Part shown: one piece after another, positions 11,128-23,139 of the stretch
How positions within the stretch are numbered: position 1 is the first letter of the stretch
How the letters are laid out: each line of letters begins with the position of its first letter
Source: Amylostereum areolatum
Lineage: Eukaryota; Basidiomycota; Agaricomycetes; Russulales; Stereaceae
DNA length: 64,000 bases
Assembly (NCBI GenBank): GCA_012932865.1
Contig: SAXG01000052.1
Coordinates: forward strand, 248,001-312,000
Direction: 5' to 3'
Position numbers and translations under genes: made by a program
The notes under the pieces: model-generated
The model's database searches: none
Told to the model about the DNA's origin: nothing
Seen by the model: the letters and a program-made list of their open reading frames with translations, nothing else

Positions 11128-12640
11128 TGTGGGCACCTCTGGGACCATTTTCGTTGTAGCTCTCGAGCGGTTGCTCGTACATAGAAAAAAATCATATGCG
11201 AATGACCAGAATTAAAATGCGATTCTAACAGTGTCAATATCATATTTTTCTGCGAGTTTTTGCGAGGAAGATCTCAGGAGCCTCACCTCACCCCCTCCTC
11301 ATATCTTTTTGGCCATTCAGGAGTTTGCAGTGAGAGAATGGATGTAGAACATAATGCATTCAACTTTTACAGTAGATGTACATTGTACAGAATAGGTAGT
11401 ACACATGCAATCCCACAGGATACCAGAAAACAAATACCCCTCCTGCTTAAAAAAGCGCCAGCATCCACCCTCACTCCTGATGCTATCCCAGCCTAACCTA
11501 TGGCACACTATAGCCATTTATGAGATGGGCTTGTAGGCAACAGGCGGCAGGATGATGGTGTATGCCAGGGACAAACGGGGGGAACGCGAGCGGCATGTGA
11601 ACTCATTTGGAGTCCGTGAGCGGTTGAGCGTGGGGACGAGTGGAAGGGGCGCGAGTGAGGGCGCGTTCGCGCTGCGGTGTCGTATACGTGGAGGGCGAGG
11701 CTGTGCGCAGAGATGGCTGTGTTGGGTGTGGGGACGAGCGGAGGGGACATAGGTGGGGTCAAGTGGAAAGGACACAAGCAGGAACACGTGTATGCGTAGG
11801 GCCCATGCGGGTGTGCGCGTTGGACAGAGGGCACATCCGGCGCGTGGTTGGTGCGGGGGGCGCAGAGGCTATGTGCAGTGGTAACGGGGGGCGTGCGGGT
11901 GCAGGCCGTGTAAGTGGGCGCGGGGGACAGGTGGGTTAGGCGCAAAGGCCGGGAGTTGGGTGTCAGGATGGGCAAAAGATACGCGTGCGTGATGGGCTTT
12001 TCTGGGCGCAGGGAAGCGGGTCCTGGACGTGTTGATCGCGAAGATAGAATGGAGGGTTGACGCCGCAGCAGCATTGAAGCGGGGATGGTGCGGATCCGCA
12101 TGTGTCTGGTGCCCGTGCGCGTTGGGGAAAGGGGAGGGTGTGCAGGTATTGGGCACGGGATGGGTTAGGGTGCAAGGAAGCGAGGGCCGAGAGGACATGC
12201 GGGGGGAATGGGGGAAGGGTGCTTGAGGGTCTTGGTAACACGAGCGATCGTGTTTGGGGGCTGAGCGGAATCGTGTTATGGCCTGTGCGCATATGAGCGT
12301 TGAATTTGCTGAGGCGAGGTCTTTGCGACAGGGTGGACATAGGGGTTTGGCCAGGGCGAGCAGCCCGCGGAGCGGCGGATGAACGGGAGAGTCGCATCGT
12401 ACACAAACTTGGCACGAGTTGTCAGAATTCTGCATGCAAGGGAGAGGCGAGTGACGCACCTAGTGATTTTCCCCAAAGCTCTCACTCCCCGTCGTTGTCT
12501 TTGCCTCCTTCGACAACCTCCGACTTGCGATTGGAGGCATCGCGGCCTTACGGTGTTGAATGTTGTTGACACATTCACGTCGAGACCGCACGGATGGAGC
12601 TTGGGGCACCGTGACGAGCCGTCACGCTGGCCGCAAGCAT
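11128..12640. other. G-rich low-complexity DNA without a supported gene
   Basis: From about 11,520 to 12,300 the plus strand is strongly G-rich (GGGGCGCGAG, GGGACGAGCGGAGGGG words). This opens long frames on both strands that are Pro/Ser/His- or Arg/Gly-rich and lack domains. A degenerate unit around TGGGGACGAG recurs, suggesting a decayed tandem array. I make no gene call. Confidence 0.45.
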
Positions 12641-13500
12641 ATAAGCCGGAGTTCTCCGACTCATCGTTTGGTGTCTCTTCACTTTTCCTTCCTTCTCATC
12701 CTCCCCCTCCTTTCCCTCCCCTCCACCGCTACGCTTCACATGCCTCGCCACCGCCTCGCCACCCGCCTCGCCACCGCCTCGCCACCGCCTTGCCACCGCC
12801 TCTCCTACACCTCGACACAAACGTCGAGCTTGCACCTCCTCCAATTGAGTTGCCTCTGCGTCCGCTGTTGGATCCTTCATGCCCCCGCGTCGCGCGCGCA
12901 TTTTTCCCATTCTCTTTCCGGCAGCCAAAAAGGTGTGTCACTCATAGTCATACAACTTTGCTCCACCCCGCTAGCTGACTCTTCTGGAAAGTTCCCTAGG
13001 CCCGGGCCCGGGAGCTTTGAAAGCCGGACGTAGTGAGTGCTTCATGACCTTTCTCTGCCACCTCGCTGACATCATTCTTCTCAGTCACTCTTCTCAGTCA
13101 CTCTTCTCAGTCACTCTTCTCAGTCACTCCTTCGGTCGAGTTCCGGTGTCCGGTGTCCCAAATTCAATTATGTAATAATGTACTGTACTTTAGCTTATCA
13201 ATTAATATACTCTTCCTTCAACTTATAAAACAAGTGCTAAGTCTGTTTACATAAGCATAATAACTGTCTAGTAAGCCATTATTGATGGATATCCATAACC
13301 TGAAATTACCCTCAACAACTTGGTCAACCTGCCTGCCTAGTTGTAGGGTGTTTTGGGATGGTTTTTGATGTCAAGAAGAGGTACTTGATGGTAATTACAG
13401 GTAATAGCTCACAATAACCCAGACTGAGTACTGTAGCTACCGGTAATTGACAATTACTGGTAATTGACGGTAATTGACGGTAATTGAGATCAATTACCAT
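12641..13500. repeat. Three short tandem arrays
   Basis: About 12,740-12,810 holds an 11-bp CTCGCCACCGC unit repeated about six times with variants. About 13,070-13,130 holds four copies of a 14-bp TTCTCAGTCACTCT-like unit. About 13,440-13,495 holds four GGTAATTGAC-like units. The open frames across these stretches are compositional. A perfect CCCGGGCCCGGG palindrome lies near 13,001-13,012. Confidence 0.6.
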
Positions 13501-14719
13501 CAATAACTACGGGGGTTTTCCCTGATGACATCATCCTGCTCGCCCCTCGCCATGCTCTAGCCACCGTATACCCCACCTTCGTCCAACCAGCCTCACGCGC
13601 TGCACCGCAACACTCTCCCTGCTTGTCAAAGTGAGCATATGGATGCATAGTGCATGCCGATGCCACTTGTAAGGTTCGTATTCTCCCTTTCTTTCTCCGC
13701 GTCCGAAGTGTTGACCTCGTCTTCACAGCTTTCCCTATCCGCCCGGACCCCCGGGCCCTCGCAGCGAGTGGTCCCCCCATGTGCGAGATGGCATGCACCG
13801 TGATGTTGTGTTAGTGTCAGGGGGAGGGGCGGCACAGCTGCGCTAGCCTGCACAAGAAGCTGGTAAGTGCAGGTCCACACTGCGAGTGGATACATCTAGT
13901 AAATGTAACATGTACTGTACTTCTATTAGTAGTATCTAATAGAAACCAATAAAAATATGATTTATGCAAAACATAATGTCCTTGAGTGAAGCTTTCAGGG
14001 GGTGTAGCCACTGGGCTAGGTCCTTGATACATACTTGAAAGTGCTTGGGGTTGGACTGGGTGTACTTGGTGAGCAACTTGGGGTTCCTTGAGGCTGGACT
14101 TGGAGACCTTGGGCAAGTAGATATGTACTTGGCCCAGTAAGTAGCCTGGCTTGGCCAAGGTACATGTTACTGGGTACTTAGGGCCTTGGGGTACTTCCTC
14201 AAGTACCCCAAGTGACTGTCAAGTACCGGGAGGTTTCCTGATGCATCTAGTCCTTTGTACAAGTGAATAGATCTAGGTCCAACAGCTAAGCTTCAAAACT
14301 CACAGGTAAGCTTACCAAATTGGTGCAACCTACCGTAGCTAAATGTTTCTTTACATACCTAGTAGTCTTTTGTACTTGCAGATAAGTCTACAGCCCTGTA
14401 GCTATAGTTGAAAGCTCGTAGGTAAAGTCGTCAAGTTTAATACTGTTGACAAAGGTACTAACCGTAGCTAAGCCTTTTTGCACGCAGTCATGATCAGGCT
14501 TTGGCAATCATTCCTACAGTATGTTTGCAAGTCCCTTTCAAGCCTTTGGAAACTTAGCTAACAGCTTTGTATGCTTGCGTGTAGGTAAGGCCTTTGTAGA
14601 TCCGAAGATAAGTGTAAGTGATCTAGGCACAGCCCTTCAAGGCATAGGTAAAGATTTGCTTCAACCTGTGTGTAGTTCTGTGTGTACTAACGTATATAAA
14701 CAAGCTAGTGTTGTTTAAT
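13501..14719. repeat. CTTGG/CAAGTA-rich tract and TAGCTAA/GCAGGTAAG motif series
   Basis: About 14,020-14,215 is dense in CTTGG and its complement. About 14,280-14,700 has a loosely periodic series in which AGCTAA, then CTTTTGTAC- or TTTGCA-like, then GCAGGTAAG-like words recur every few tens of bases. Fragments of the same vocabulary occur at 8,050-8,250. These look like relics of one repeat family; no ends were found. No gene is supported at 13,501-14,000. Confidence 0.4.
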
Positions 14720-16105
14720 CGGAGGCGCTGGTCAAAGGCATGTGGGGCAATGCTGAGTGGCATAGCAAGGGCAGGGCCACTGGTGATTTTTATGAGGTCT
14801 GTACTGACTTGTTCCTCCATATTCAGTATCTGACACGGTATCTAATTGAACCCTCCCCACCCCTTGATCGTCCGACAACTTGCCACACGAGCTCGCCTCG
14901 ACATTGTCTCTCCGTCACTGAATCAATTAATTTTTGGTGCATCCAGGACGTGGTTCGCGCATTGCACATGAGGTGGCGTGAGTCGTGTGAGTCGAGCTCA
15001 TGGTCTCTGAGCCACTCTGTCACTGCGGGATCAGATCGTGCGGAAGAGCTTTCTTAGCCGAGGACAGTCAAAATCCCCGTGCCCGTGACATGTTACATCC
15101 CTTTGTCCATGGGTTCAAACTGTCCATACCCAGGATTGTTTTTATATCCCTTTCGGGGCCAGCCTGATAATTGGCAAATGCAAATTCAAACTTTTTCTGA
15201 AGGGGTGAGATAATAAATCTCTTTGGCTAGCCCCATCAGGGCAACACAAGGGAGATTTTGTCCATCTCTATCCCAGAATAGTCTTAATATTCCCCCTTGT
15301 AGCTCTTAGACCCTTTTTTGGATGCACGGTTTAAAATATTATACACAGGGATTGTTTTTCTTTTCCCTTTGACAAAAGCACAGGGATAGGCTTTCGGCAT
15401 TTGCCTCTCCCCATCATTTCCCCGTTTGGGACAGACAAGGGAATATTAACCTTTTACCGTATCATATCCCTGGCCTATCCCCGGTGGGGCTAACTGGGTT
15501 TTGTTTGCTGTGTATTCTCTCTATATTTCAGAATTAGATGTAATTCTAACCCATCTATCGAACAAAAATACATCTGGAGAAAAGAGCATAATAAAATAAA
15601 GCTTGCGAGTCGAGTGAATGAAAAGTGCTCCTGAAGCATGTGACCACTGCAACGAAACGCTCGGCACTCGCATTGACTTTATTTCTCTCTTAACGCACTA
15701 CCCTCTCCACCTTTGACCCCGGTGCACATTCCCCTCCTCTCCCTTCCTGCTTCTCCCTCTCACATGCTTCGTCTCCCACCTATCTGCCTTCCCCAATATT
15801 CTCTCTGTACAATCCACTATCACCATTGTTCCCCAAATCCTTTGCCTTTTGCAGATGATCAATGGTGTTTTGGTGCGGGTAACGAAAGTGACGCAGCAGA
15901 TGCTTTGCCTTATTGAGCCCTATGTCATGTATGGGTACATCCTGTTCTCCCTCACAGCGTGATCCTTTCACTTACCATATCACAGCGAATGATTAAATGT
16001 CTCATTCACCTTCACCGCCCTCTACCTCCTTCAATGCCTCAAAGCCCGCTTCCCTGCCGCCAAGGGTTCCTCGGGCCACCGCCTGCTTTCCTCTGCCTCC
16101 TCTGC
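14720..16105. other. No supported gene
   Basis: A 105-codon plus-strand frame at 14,740-15,057 has an ATG but no recognisable domain. From about 15,060 to 15,540 ATCCCT/AGGGAT words recur in both orientations, as in a decayed inverted-repeat element. From about 15,700 to 16,105 the DNA is pyrimidine-rich without a coherent gene. Confidence 0.4.
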
Positions 16106-16589
16106 TGTCATAAACACCTCCTAATTATATACATCGGACCTTACTTTACTATAGTTCACCATCGGACCTCGCATCGGACCTCGCATTGTTTCACCTCGCG
16201 TCCGGCCCTTCGGGCATCCCGATCTTCTTGGCTTCCTCGGTCATGGTCTAGACCTTGGAGTCATACTTACAACGCCTCGTGGTTGGGACCCACATCGTAC
16301 TCTGTGCGCAGTCCGTATGCAGTACATCTGACCCACTCCTACTCCGGCTTCATTTGTCCTTGTTTGGGCTCTTATCCTCATATATATAAGGGCTCACTAA
16401 TCTATGAGGAGGGGTCATCTCGACCTTTTCTATTCTCCGGCTACCTGGGGGATCCTCCCTAAGTACTGCAAGGAAAGGTCCATACTCTCATTTATCACCC
16501 GCCCCCCTTGATCTCATTCTCGTCTCCTCTCGCCTTGTACCTCATTGCGACGCCCTGAAACCTGCGCTGTAGGTAGACCGTTGCTGACA
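16106..16589 (+). repeat. Solo LTR of an element A-like family
   Basis: 484 bp starting TGTCATAAAC and ending CGTTGCTGACA, flanked by a perfect 5-bp duplication TCTGC (16101-16105 and 16590-16594). A TATA box (TATATATAAGGG) lies near 16381-16392. The terminal bases match those of the element A LTR. No internal sequence is present, so this is a product of LTR-LTR recombination. Confidence 0.85.
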
Positions 16590-17420
16590 TCTGCCTCCTC
16601 TTCTCCAACTGCAACGTCAACGTCCTCAGCTCCTGCCACAATCACATACCCTACAGTCCCACCACCCGCGGTCTACACCCTCCTCCCTCTCCCTCCAATA
16701 CCGTCGTTGATCCTACCATCCTACGTGAGTTTGAGACTCGCGTCCGGTGGGACATTTCCGGCATCGGCCCCTCCCCCTCTTCCCCCTCTCATCCTCCCCA
16801 CCCCTGCCTCAGATCTCTCGCTGTCAAACCCCACTGTCTTCGGCTCCTCAACCTCCTCAACACCATCATTCTCCTCAACACCATCATTCTCCTCAACACC
16901 ATCATTCACGTCCTCTTCATCGACGGCATTCACTGCCACGATCCCTTACCCTATAGTCTCATGACCTGCCGTTTACCCCTCCCCCTTCAATAACGTTGCC
17001 CTCATTGTCACCCAATACTCCCGAATCCTCTCCCTCTACATTAATGTCCCCCGCCTCATCCTCCCCATCCTCGCCTACTCCCGACACCACCCTGACTATG
17101 ACGTTAAGAGTGTCAGCAACAAGACAAGGTGATCATTCCGTGCCTCGCTCGCCGATGTCGCGCATGTGTGTCGATGTCGTACAGGTACGAGGACGATGCG
17201 TGTGTGGATGGTGGAGGCGCGATCAGATGTGTGGACGGTGGAGGGGTGTATGCATGGAGGTGGGCGGGTGCGTGAGGATGTGTGCAGGTACGTGAGGGGT
17301 TTGCACAGGTGCAGGAGGGGTTTGCGTGGGGGGAGGGTTGCACAAAGTTCCATTATGTATTGTAACAGTACTAGCTGTACACTTTTTTGTATCTATCTAA
17401 CCATTTGTAATGACACAAAT
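16590..17420. other. Ser/Pro/Thr low-complexity DNA, no supported gene
   Basis: Several frames are open from composition. An 18-bp unit (CACCATCATTCTCCTCAA) is repeated three times at about 16,860-16,910. The plus-strand frame at 16,545-16,964 begins inside the solo LTR, so its N-terminus cannot be native. From 17,160 to 17,340 the strand becomes G/T-rich with GTGCAGG words. Confidence 0.4.
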
Positions 17421-17424
17421 GTAG

Positions 17425-17570
17425 GGAAGGACACGGGTCCTCCCGCGGGTCACCAGAGCTGACCCGCACCCGACCCATGAAAACCCGTACCCATAGGCTC
17501 GGGTACGGGTTAGATGCGGGTACGGGTCCTTCCCACGGGTGACCCATACCCGTACCTCATCGGAGACACT
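17425..17570. repeat. ACCCGTACCCG motif array next to the hAT gene
   Basis: GGGTACGGGT, GACCCGCACCCGACCC and relatives occur many times in both orientations within 150 bp, just past the 3' end of the hAT transposase gene. TAGGGAAGGACACGGGTCC at its outer side is faced by an inverted GGGTCCTTCCC further in. Such arrays are typical hAT subterminal repeats, so this may be the element's 3' terminal region. No matching terminus was found upstream of the gene. Confidence 0.45.
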
Positions 17571-17634
17571 CAGAAGGCATTACAAGTGGAATTGTCAAGG
17601 TAACATATAGTGATATGTAGGTAGATGATGTATA

Positions 17635-20600
17635 CTACTTGTCACGGTCACTTTCATAGCCAAGAATGGTGTCAAACCTTTCATCCATCTCCACATCGGA
17701 TCCCTCATCGTCAAGCTCAGGCAGCCGTGCGACTGCCTTGGAATCATCATTATGAATCAAACCCAAACGGCTCCAAGTGCCCAAACAAAGCAAGGCACGG
17801 GTGCTTTGAGCGGAGAGCCGGCTGCGTACGTGGCTGAGAAGAAGGTGTCCTCAGCTGAAGACACGCTCAACCGCGACAGATGTAGCTTGATACACTATAA
17901 GGTCAGTGAAAAAAAAAAGGTTACTTGGACGTACCAGGTATAGTCAAGTAATCAAGAGCCATGCGCGAGAGACAAGGATACTGCCTGTGATGCTCATACC
18001 ACCAACAAATTGGGTTGTCTACCATCTCAGGATCAGTGCTGAGATAGACATCCAGCTCATCATGAGACTGCTTTGATGGTGCGAGGGCTGGGAGAGTATC
18101 AAATATGTTTATGTTGTCATCATTGATGTCCTGTACACGCCTTGTCAAGTGACGAAGAGAGGCCCTGTGCACAACATAAATGTACCATTGCATCGTGATC
18201 CTGAACAACCTCCACCTCATCATCACTGCCGTCTCCGAATTGTCCTCGGTATGAGTGGTCATACTCCGCTCGCACGATGTCTCGAGCAGTGTCGATCCAG
18301 TCCATCTCCCAGCCGGCATCCTTGAAGTACGAAAGTTTGTATCGTGGGTGAAGAACTGTTGTAAAATTGTTATTGCCTTGAAAGGAACCAATAGAACAGC
18401 CATAGACGTACCCATTGTGACACGATATACCTCAGACTGGTCAGTTTTATCGTAGTATCGGTTGAGGGTCTTTTGAGCTTGACCAAGTGCAACACGGATA
18501 GCCGGCAGGTACTTGGTTGTATCAAGACTCCGAGTTGTGAGCTGCTCGTCGATAAAATCCATGACAGGGATTACGGCAGCTAGCTGAGGTTCATCGCGCG
18601 AAAATTTCAGAGTAGCATCCTTGAAGATCTGAAGTACACGTCAGAGGGGCAGAAGGCATAAAGAATTTGAGCCATTCATACCTTGAGTACATCCCGAAGT
18701 TATCGAACTAGCTTCCACTCGTCGTTCAAGAGTTCGTAGGTCCGCAACCCTCCTTCCTTCTTCTCGCACATCTTATCAATCGCGGGACGGTACCGAAGCG
18801 CGAAGTCGAGCATGTCGAATGTTGAGTTCCAGCGTGTTGTGACATCACGCGGCATGATGCGCTCACCCAGACCGGCTTCAGATAGAACAGTCTTCCAAAG
18901 GGGCAGCAGGATGGTGGTGGAGTGGACATCCGCATACGCGAACTTGCGGAGCTGGGAGAATAGTTAGCAAGCTAGGATCATGCCTCAGGGAACATAGCAC
19001 AATACTCACTTTAACCAGTACCAGCCGAACGGGACGGACCGCCTGATCATGGTCATCACGCTCCTCATCGCTCATCTCTGCCAACTCGTCAATACAACCG
19101 TCAATGTCGTCATCTTCCGCATTGTCATCCGTTTCGTTACGCGTGGCCAACTCCTCAGCTTCGAGGTCCTCGCCAAGTTTCTCAAGTTCCTCGTCCAAGC
19201 TAGCGATGGCTTTGTCACCCTTCTTCTTTGGCAGGTCGAACTCACGAAGGATTGTTTTGCAAACAAGGTTGACGATGTGGGCAAAGCAGCGCGTTTGGTT
19301 AGCAGCTCCCAGGAAATCAGAAAGGAGGGTGGCCAGGGTGAGGATCATGGTGTTGTTGTTTGTCGCATTGTCACATGTGATGCTCAGAATCTATTCTTGT
19401 ATTAGATGGCTAGATAGTGTCACGGTAATGGTTAGACGTACCTTATCGGCGAGCCCAAACTCCGCGAGGATTTCCGCAAATGCGTCTGCGAGGTGGACAC
19501 CGGAGTGTGACTTTGCGAGGTCAGAAAACACGACTAATATGTGACGGAAGGACCGAATGTACCTTTGGAAGCTCCACAACGTCTAGCAGCATGGTGATAG
19601 AGACTCCGTCATGCTTGAAGTAAACCGTAATTGCAATGAAAGCCCTGTGGTTGGGAGATGACCACGCGTCGGTCGAGAAGTTGAGTTTTCCTTCATATTC
19701 CTGGCTATACGTATTAGCAAGTTAACCTTCACCCGAACCATGGAAGTCCTACCTGTAGCATGCGGGCAATCCTTCGCCGTGTGCGTGCAAAAACCGTCTT
19801 GACATCACGAGAAACAGTCTTTGGGGAAGGTATCTTGAATCCTGGTCGTCCGGTTTTCATTAAGCACTGAAAGCTGCGATCTTTGATGATGTTGAATGGG
19901 CGCATGCTCTCTGAGACCCAACGTACAATTTCCGTCCTTGAGAGGAGTCAGCTTATGAGCTGACACGACGGATAGCTCACAGATGTACCTTGCTTCCGAT
20001 GAAGTATGTTGTGTATGTGAATAAGTCACCTTGCTGCTGTCCTTCCGTTCGAACATCGCCGTGATCTTGCCATTATGCAGTTTGAATGAGTGGAGAGCTT
20101 TGCGACCTTCTTCGGGATTGATGGCCTCGTCGATGGTTGCCACAGTGTCCTTGCCCCAGCACCGGGTGGCATGTTTGCGAAGCGCGCTAGTCGAGCTTGA
20201 ATCCTTGCTATCGAGGAATCGCTTGGCCGTGAACTTGCATTGATTGGCGGAGCACTTGAATAGGTGATACTTTCGGCCGTCTTCATACTTGATGGCTGGT
20301 TTTAGAGCTCTTCACGAGTGGCTATACTCGTGAGTACCTGTATGAGTACCTGTAAGGCACATCCGTGGGTATTGCCATCCGCGGATACGAGTACTCGTGT
20401 GCCTGATACTCGTGAGAGTACAGGTATGACTTTTGAGCTCACAGGTTACCTGTGCAAGTACCTGTCAAATACCTGTCAGGTACTTTGGCAGGGTTGATCT
20501 TGATATAATTACAGATAATAGCTGTTGGATTGATATAAGCATTCTCTCTTGCAGATCCTTATGTACTGTTGTTTCTATTGTGGCCCCTTTCTCATCCATT

Positions 20601-21657
20601 TCCTCTCCTCCCCTCACATATATCGCTGAAAGCCTTGTGTGGTATGCTGTATCATACTCTGATATATGTTTACCTGTACTTAAATGTTACTAGCAGTATC
20701 CTTGCCTTGAAGATGGAGTGTCAATATGCCTAACAGAGCTTCCAAGATGAGTCTAAGAAGGCCACTACTGCTGCTTGTATCATATTTTCTAGGAACAACA
20801 GGTACTTGTCATACCTGTGTATCCGCGAGTAGGAGTATCCGTGTCACAGGTACCTGTGTGCCTGATACTCATGAGAGTGGGAGTATAAGATCTGGAGCCA
20901 CAGGTACCTGTCTCAAGGTTGCAGGTACCTGTAAGAGTGCACTCGTGAAGAGCTCTAGCTGGTTTGGGCTCGAAGAACGCATAGACGGGAGAGCGCCAGC
21001 GTTTCATGAGTTCCGCTATAAAGCGCGATTAGCGAATGTGAAGGTGTCAGCAAATAAATGAGACGAACCTAGCTCCTGTTCATCCTCGGTAGCTTGGTTC
21101 TTGATGGGTACAGATGGGGTATCATCGTCGGAGTCGATAAGAATGGCCGGGGAGTCGTCATCAAGAGGGTTGATACCGGAACGTGCCAAATCAGAATCTT
21201 CATCTTCAATTTCTTCGATTTCCACACGCCGACGACGTTGAGAGGAAGTGGCAGTGGATGGGCCAGGTGCAGGAGATGATGCGCGACTTGAAGGGCCCGG
21301 AGAAGAGGGAGGTAGGGATGCGGGCGGGGGACTCTTTCGAGATCGACGGGTGAAAAAGGACGAGAACAAGCCAGTGCAAGAGGGGGCAGTTGAGGGAGGC
21401 CGAGAGGATGGGGCAGATCCAGAACCGATGGAGGACTTGTGCGAGAGAACCGATGCGACTTTGCGAGTGGCGGCCTTCACGACATGGGCAGTAGTGTTAG
21501 TGGCGTGTTTAACTGTCTGCTTTGCTGCTGCCGTGCCCGCACGCGATTTCTTGGCTGATTTCTCCGCCTGCTCCTCCTCCGCCTGCTTGCGCTTGATTGA
21601 AGGTCGAGGCTTGCGTTTGGCGGCCAAGTCAGGCTCGGGGTCGGGATCTGGACGCAT
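17635..21657 (-). pseudogene. hAT transposase (BED finger, RNase H-like core, C-terminal dimerisation), inactivated
   Basis: hAT transposases cut and paste elements with 8-bp duplications. Start ATG at 21657. Exon 1 gives a Ser/Pro/Lys-rich N-terminus; a 53-bp intron follows (21016-21068). Exon 2 encodes a BED finger (SPVYAFFEPKP...KYHLFKCSANQCKF...LRKHATRC) and is split by the MITE at 20303-20957. Downstream are MRPFNIIKDRSFQ, ITCDNATNNNTMI, RCFAHIVNLVCK and RDVTTRWNSTFDML, all hAT-family sequences. The C-terminus has DELDVYLS...YPCLSRMALDYLTIP, a 49-bp intron (17886-17934) and VAVERVFS. Two in-frame stops occur: TAA at 18700-18702 and TGA at 17851-17853 directly after ERVFS, where family members usually have Arg (CGA to TGA). 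Several other small introns are implied. The gene lies divergently from gene X. Confidence 0.88.
20303..20957. mobile_element. hAT-type MITE, copy 2, inside the hAT transposase gene
   Basis: 655 bp, the same length and nearly the same sequence as the copy at 10465-11119, with perfect TAGAGCTCTTCACGAGTG inverted termini. It is flanked by GCTGGTTT (20295-20302 and 20958-20965). Removing it with one duplication restores an in-frame junction in the BED-finger exon of the host transposase, which proves the insertion event. Confidence 0.92.
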
Positions 21658-21954
21658 GAAAACGAGGGATGAGAAGGGGGGTGAAAGGCGGCAACCAAAC
21701 AAGCAGGAGGGGGGGGAAAGAAGGATCACACACCTCACTTATAAGCCCAGAAGGACGTGAGGCACATGTGGAGGCAAGTGAGACATTTTGACTGGCCGCA
21801 TCGCCGCGACAGTTGACGATCCTACTCATTGAAATTTGATCGGCCTAAGTAAGTGGCCGTTTCTTGTAGACAAATTATGGATACGGACTTACCGGTGCGG
21901 GACCCCAACAATTGGGTGTGACTTGAGGCTTTTGGAACTGTTGGATGACGGTGC

Positions 21955-23110
21955 TGGAACAGCGGAAGCCATTCCGAGGAAAGGCGCGAGGAGAAAGAAC
22001 GAAGCCGTCCGACCAGCGCACAGATCGTGTAGCTCGCGAAGGCTCGCGTTCCTCGGGAGAGTGGCGAGCTGGAGCAGCAGGAGCCTGTCCGCAAGGAGGG
22101 GGCGCAATGAGGAAGAATGAAGTCACACAACGAGTGTACAGATCGTGTAGCTCGTGGTGACAAATGCTCCTCGGGACTTGGGAGAGTGGAGGTTTCTTGA
22201 GGGACCTAAAAAGATGGAAACCGTAATAAGGTGAGAAACAGAGAGACAAAAAACGTACGATACCACGAAGATGTCGCTGGCTGGCAGTTCGACTTTGGGA
22301 CAGGGCGTCCCAAAGCTCTGATTGGCCAGTCGCGACTCGGTGCTCGACTCAGCAGCAGATTTTCGATGTGGGATACTCGGTTTTTGGCCTCGTGCTTTCA
22401 ACGTTCAAGTCTCAACTCGGTCGATTGCCCCGCATCTGCCCATTGTCCCACCTTGGTCCCACCCTTCCACTCGCATCTCCACCTCCCGTTTGCCTTCCAC
22501 TCGCGTCTCCACCGCTTGTCCACCCTCTCGTGCCTCCGCCGTCCGTACACCCACACGCGTCCACACGCGTCCGTCACCCATCCATCCACACGCGTCCGCC
22601 AATCTGCCCTCTACAAGTGTCCGCCGTCCACATGCGCCTGCCGCTCATCCATCCACACAAACGGACGACAAAACATCAGGTGCGTCTTTGCGTGCGCGCA
22701 ATATGGCATTCACTAATGCTTATCCAGCCCCACCGCCCACACGCGTCCGCTGATCCACCGTCCATACGCGCCCGCCGATCCGCCGTCCGCACAGAGGACG
22801 ACAAAACACAAGGTACGTCGTCGTGTACATGCCTTATGCATTCACTAATGCATATACAGATTTGGCTGATCCTGCAGGCCTCGCCCCGTTTCCGCCTCGC
22901 CTCACCTCCTCCCTTCCGGTCCCACTTTCCGAGGAATCAAGCCGCGTCGAGCTACACAATCCGTGCGCTCGTAACACGGCTTGTTTCTTCCTCTTCTTCG
23001 CTGTTCAAGCCAGCTCCTGCTGCTCCAGCATCCCACTCTCCGAGCATTTGCACTGCACTGAGCTACACGATTCGTGCGCTCTCAACGCATGCTTTTGTTC
23101 TCCTCTTCCT
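21955..23110. repeat. Inverted repeat arms and a duplicated intron module between divergent genes
   Basis: Left arm about 21,955-22,200 and right arm about 22,915-23,110 are inverted relative to each other. Each contains two copies of a module with GAGCTACACGAT, a GTGCGCTC-like word, CTCCTGCTGCTCCAGC and CCACTCTCC. Between them a second motif is duplicated in tandem: GACGACAAAACA followed by a GT...ACTAATGC...CAG intron-like segment at 22,680-22,727 and again at 22,813-22,859. The layout suggests a duplicated, partly transcribed promoter/5'UTR region shared by the hAT gene and gene X. Confidence 0.5.
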
Positions 23111-23139
23111 CCACACTGCTCAAGAAACTTCCTTACCTC

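Noticed and set aside
10595..11184. Small ORFs inside the hAT MITE, repeated in both copies
   Set aside because: They are conserved only because the MITE copies are near-identical, and they consist largely of subterminal ACCTGT repeats.
11508..12459. Overlapping minus-strand ORFs of about 150-200 codons
   Set aside because: Composition-driven open frames in a G/C-skewed tract, several frames open at once, no domain.
13001..13012. CCCGGGCCCGGG palindrome as a regulatory site
   Set aside because: A perfect palindrome but in GC-rich low-complexity DNA with no adjacent gene.
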